DNA of 64,000 nucleotides from Pyrus communis. Its lineage: Eukaryota; Streptophyta; Magnoliopsida; Rosales; Rosaceae. Location: positions 32,218,953 through 32,282,952 of the forward strand of contig NC_084804.1 in assembly GCF_963583255.1 (NCBI RefSeq). The letters are read 5' to 3'. The notes below the pieces were generated by a model. That model worked only from the letters and a program-made list of their open reading frames with translations, was not told where the DNA came from and made no database searches. This document shows, in pieces, positions 60,031 to 64,000 of the stretch. Position 1 is the first letter of the stretch; each line of letters starts with the position of its first letter. The position numbers and the translations under genes are program-made.

Positions 60031-61475
60031 TGTTACATAAAAAAATCTTTGCTCTAAAAGGAAGTGTATAAGTGCATCAGTTAAAATATTGCAGGACATA
60101 AGAAGAAGCCTGATGCTACTAGATCAGGGAAATCTAAGCAAAAGTACAAACTACTACTACAGGGTGAGCCAAAAACTGCGAAAGGTTGAAAATAGGCAAA
60201 TCAAACTATTTTTTAACCTGAAAGGGGTTAATTTAATGGAAAACGAGCAAAGACTTGGAACTATATTCGAGAAAAAACAAAAACTAATTTGATTTAAAAA
60301 ATTGTAATATTTGATTAACCAGTTACCAAACCAAGCGTAATTAATTTGTTTTTCATTTTACATATGTGAAAACCGCCTAAATCAAACCATTTTACTAGTA
60401 CGCTTCGCAGAAAGGGGGGTTAAAGATGGTGCAACATCGAATCCTGTCACCTTGCTTCGAATGGAATTGTAGCCCAAATTAATGTCGTACTGATATCCTT
60501 TGTTTTCGTTTTTATAATATATTGTTCAAAATCACAAGACCAAACGGATTTTAGACGTATTAATTTTGTATTTGTAAAACAAAAAAGTATATTCGAAAAC
60601 GTAAACCATCAATTTGGAAAATGCTAAAACCAAGTTTGGTACCAAAAGATTTCAAATTTGAATTGTTTGTAAATAGCAGCTTTCATCCCCATGAACCTAA
60701 AGCATTACAATAAAACACAACTTATTAACTATTTGACATTGGCTTATAGAAAGTTAATAACTTTTCACAACATTACAAATCAGAAAATTGTAGTACCTTT
60801 CAGATATGGAATCACAGATTTCTTCCCTCTTTCTTCTTCATATGCATCCAACACCATTGCAAACTCTAATTATTCTCTTATCCTACTTTCTACAATCTAA
60901 GCTCAAGTAAATCCCAGTACTGAAAAAGCATGCCAAAATAACATAAAAAAATAGTTAGTAAAAAAGCTTCCACTGCAATGTATTGCCAATTAAATTTTAC
61001 CAATTGGGTAAATATGTATAGGGTTCTAAGTTCTAACTGCCAAGAAAGCATGAGGTCTAAAATGGGATTTACGGAAGTTACATAGTTTGAGAGAAACTGT
61101 TTTGTATGGAACATTTAGATTCATAATTTACTTCAGTTTAAAATTTTTTTGTTTCAAGGGCTTTTGTGTCCAGTTCTTTTTTTGGTGAAGTCTTAAGACA
61201 CCAAAACTCACTTCTGGCATTCTATTAGTAGAGATCTCTCTAAAAATATATTTTAATTATCAACAATATTAAGATCAACGAATAAACTAATATCAAACTC
61301 GTTAATCACACTTCCTATTCTCATGGGCGTTTCTCAGGAGCCCCTTAGAAAACGCGTCGTCCTCGTAGCCCACAGGATAGCAAAATTGCTACCAAAGTCT
61401 ATCGCCTAATATAAGTATAACGGTACCGTGTGCCCGTGCAATATAAATGCGGAAACTAAAAGAATAAATCAGTTA
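60031..61475. other. Intergenic, nothing recognised
   Basis: AT-rich, without family-matching frames, TIR pairs or RNA genes that I can see. Confidence 0.4.
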
Positions 61476-61666
61476 ACAAGAGGGATCCAATTTTTTTTAA
61501 AAAATAGGGACATCCTTTTAATGGTTAGATTTGACTTTAATGAAATTATGTGGTCGAGATTGTGTGGCCTGTGATTTAATCTCAACCACACAATTTCATT
61601 AAAGCCAATCCAACAATTAAGAGGATGTCCCTTTAAAAAAAAAAAAAAAAATGTATTCCCTCTTGT
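61476..61666. mobile_element. 191-bp MITE, TA-flanked
   Basis: Ends ACAAGAGGGAT and ATTCCCTCTTGT are inverted repeats, followed inward by GGGACATCCT and its complement AGGATGTCCC, and by a central palindrome around 'aatttcattaaag'. TA on both sides (61474-61475, 61667-61668) suggests a Stowaway/Tc1-mariner duplication, although the TIR is not the classic Stowaway one and a TTA (Tourist) reading is also possible. Confidence 0.6.
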
Positions 61667-62012
61667 TAAAGGGTCTGACATCATGTTTGGATAAAGAAAT
61701 TTAAGATCAGTAAAGACTTTTAAAATGACAGAAATTCAAATGACGAGATTTTATTTTCTAGAATTTGTGAATTTTCTTGTTTGGTTAACCTAAAAGAACA
61801 ATGGAATTGAATACATAATTTGTTATTTTTAAATTTTCAATCATAGAAATTGGGAAATGACACCTATTTACATGAAATTTAAACTTAGGAATTGGAGGTC
61901 CCAAATACTAAGTTTTTTTTCCACGCAGAAATTCTAAATTTCTATGTTTACGAATTCAAACAAAAGAATTGATACATGTCAATTTATAAATTTTGATTTT
62001 TATCCAAATTCC

Positions 62013-62140
62013 AAATTTATATCCCTCTTCCAAATTTATATCCCTCTTCCATTCCAAACATGGTGTAAAAGAATATTGGATGCATAAATTTATATCCCTC
62101 TTCCATTCCAAAACATGGTGTAAAAGAATATTGGATGCAT
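62013..62140. repeat. Tandem repeat, 54-55-bp unit
   Basis: AAATTTATATCCCTCTTCC occurs three times: alone at 62013-62031, then leading two full units (62032-62085 and 62086-62140) that end GAATATTGGATGCAT. It lies about 200 bp upstream of the presumed leader of the next gene. Confidence 0.9.
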
Positions 62141-62339
62141 ATAGAAGTAGTAGCACCCCCGTTCTCGCGGCATATCGTGCAAACAATGAAGGATTCGACC
62201 CCATCTATCTCACGCACGCATGGCTCTCCCGGTTCCCTTCCTTAATCTCCGGTTTCAAAAGGCAGAAAGCAAGGAGAGGTGCCGTGAGGCGTTGGATGAG
62301 ACGGACATTTCCTCAACTTTCGCGTTGAATGCCAACGGC

Positions 62340-63450
62340 TTTCTAACGCCCTCCAATTTTGGTAACCGCCTCTCGTCTTGACATTGTCTGCTCTCAAAAC
62401 CTCCACCCCACTTGCTCCACTCATTCAATCAATCTCCAAGGACAAAGCAAACTGCCTCTTGTTTTCGATTTCGATTTCGATTTCTGATCATGGTTATTAT
62501 TCTTTTATTTTTGCTTTTATTCTCATTTTTCCATTTATATATTGCTGTTTAATTTCTGATTTTTGCTATTAAATATTACTATGTTTCCAATGTTTATGTA
62601 ATTCTGTGTTTCTTGAATTTGTTGCAGACCTGCATTTTCTTCTTTCCCAACATCGCATTGGCAGGAAGAAAGTGAGGTGATGTTGAATTTGATTTGTTGT
62701 GATTGTTTTCATATAAAATTTGAATTTTCTAAGGAAATTTCATCGGGGTAATGCTAATTTTTGGGTGTAATTTCATAATGTTTTTCGTATATTGATTTTC
62801 GGTGCTTTTTTCTTTCTTTCTTTTCCAATTGAAAAAATATGGGAGATGAGATGGGAGAAGAGTGAGATTGATAGACATATTGCATGACTATGCATACTCC
62901 GATATGTATGTGCAGCATATTAGGAACGTAATCTGTAAACATGTGTTACACCTTGTGTATCATATGTAAACATGTCGTATACTCAGATACGTATATATTT
63001 CATTGTAATTTTAGGTTTCTTGTGTATCAAGTAGCATAGGGACGCCTTGTGTAAACATTGTGTAATTGCCCAATGAAAAATTGGCAAAGTGGCGTAGTGA
63101 TTTTAAAACATTCTATAAACTCAAGTGGCAAACTGGCTAACTAGAGTTTTGTTTGCATATAAGCTCAATTGTCGTTAGCCATGGAGCAATTGCTAAAGAT
63201 TTAGTATTATTGTCCACTGAATTGTTTTATTCTTCTTGTGAAACAGGCTCTAATTGATTCTTAAGTTTGAGGCATTCTCTGTGGAAATAATAGATTAACG
63301 ACATAGTAAACATATTGGAGAATTGGGTTTGGTGATCACAGCAGTGGGCTTGCGGTTTATTCGGATTTAGCCATTACAAACTGAGGGTATTATATGTTGC
63401 CTCTGGAAAACTAGTGAGTGAGTAGGCTTGAGTTTAAAAGATAAAGCAGA
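62340..63450 (+). promoter_or_regulatory. Presumed spliced 5' UTR of the MA3-type gene
   Basis: A C/T-rich leader-like stretch (about 62340-62490) is followed by a candidate untranslated exon 62629-62676 (acceptor TTGTTGCAG, donor GTGAG/GTGATG). A third acceptor (GTGAAACAG at 63246) opens the exon containing the ATG at 63451. Splice sites are read by eye; the first donor is not certain. Confidence 0.4.
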
Positions 63451-63694
63451 ATGGACTTCAGTGATGGGTTTGTATCAAAGGAGCATCGGGAGCTTCACCG
63501 ATCTGCTTCAGAAAGTGCAGATCCATTGTCTGCATCCCCATTGCCAGTTTCTGCAAGGTCCCCAAAGTCCCCCAAATCTTCAAAGTCCCCAAAGTCTCCA
63601 AAGTCTCCAAAGATTCAGGGGAAACATGGAAAAGGAAGTCCACTTAAGCATGATAGACATTCACATTCTGCAGTTGATGGGCGTCCTAAAAAGG
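63451..63694 (+). CDS. N-terminal exon of probable MA3-domain translation regulatory factor (PDCD4-like), partial
   Basis: The first coding exon gives 81 codons plus one base, then a GTAAAC donor at 63695. The protein starts MDFSDGFVSKEHRELHRSAS, then has a Ser/Pro/Lys tract of SPK repeats (residues about 37-54) and a basic segment ending HSAVDGRPKKG. This resembles the N-termini of plant proteins with several MA3 domains (MRF/ECIP1, PDCD4-like), which bind eIF4A and tune translation; in these the next residues are usually a Gly-rich GGKGTWG motif. No MA3 domain lies in the window, so the call rests on the N-terminus alone. ATG 63451 is the first in frame after a stop. The four extra codons past the donor (KLHF) are intron. 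Confidence 0.6.
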
Positions 63695-64000
63695 GTAAAC
63701 TACACTTTTGAATTTTTCTCATGGATTCTTCTGCTTGAAGGCTTTCTTTCACATTAGATAATTGCTAGCAAGAGGCACTAGGGAACAATGTTTTAGACAA
63801 TGTCGTATAGCTATATATTGTTACCCGATACACTTGAAAAGTTAATTTCTCTCTTTAAATTCAAAGGCATGTTTGTATATTTGAAATGGTATTAGTAGAT
63901 TATGTTCAGATGGAAAAAATAAAACTCTTAAGCATTTACTATTATCTGATGATTAATAAAAAAGAATAATTTTTCAAACTAAAATATTCTGGATTAGTAC
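63695..64000 (+). other. First coding intron of the MA3-type gene, incomplete
   Basis: AT-rich, no second exon seen before the window ends. Confidence 0.45.

Overview
Eukaryotic, AT-rich plant nuclear DNA, certainly a eudicot-type genome. The repeat content (an Athila element carrying an antisense accessory ORF, a Cassandra TRIM and several LTR families I associate with apple and pear relatives) makes Rosaceae my best guess, but this is recall and not a database result. Three host genes are visible: a 15-exon tRNA pseudouridine(38/39) synthase (PUS3/DEG1 type) on the minus strand at 2315-13907; an intronless ornithine decarboxylase on the plus strand at 58302-59579; and the first coding exon of a probable MA3-domain (PDCD4-like) translation regulator on the plus strand at 63451-63694, running off the window.

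Most of the rest is layered mobile DNA. At the left are an RTE-type LINE tail (about 366-900) and two related ~0.93-kb foldback elements with 9-bp target duplications (956-1877 just past the 3' end of the PUS3 gene, and 10349-11294 inside its intron 2). From 14.9 to 18.1 kb lies a nest: a TTA-flanked Harbinger-like element containing a 1.7-kb LTR-like chimera with a Cassandra tail and a TAA-flanked Tourist-like MITE. Small MITEs, an LTR remnant, a LINE tail and a dispersed repeat block ('R') follow to 21.25 kb.

The centrepiece is a young, apparently intact Athila (Ty3/gypsy) retrotransposon at 21533-35933 on the minus strand. It has a perfect 5-bp target duplication (AGGCC), 2.3-kb LTRs differing at about seven sites, a primer-binding site, a polypurine tract and an uninterrupted 1858-aa gag-pol ORF. 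Where Athila elements often carry an env-like ORF, this copy has a cassette with a 228-aa coiled-coil ORF on the opposite strand. The cassette has its own repeat-rich upstream region with a G-box, and an imperfect ~115-bp direct repeat flanks it. The element split an older LTR (21253-21532 and 35939-36126).

Further right are a degenerate copia (pol relic 36127-38212, 3' LTR 38760-39227) and a decayed Tat-type gypsy with both LTRs and an ATAAG target duplication (39931-47125). Between 49.6 and 56 kb is a tandem array with two apparently identical 1971-bp units and a diverged third, ended by a complete Cassandra TRIM whose two LTRs each carry a 5S rRNA-derived segment (55985-56628). The ODC gene, simple repeats, a 191-bp MITE and the MA3-type gene close the window.
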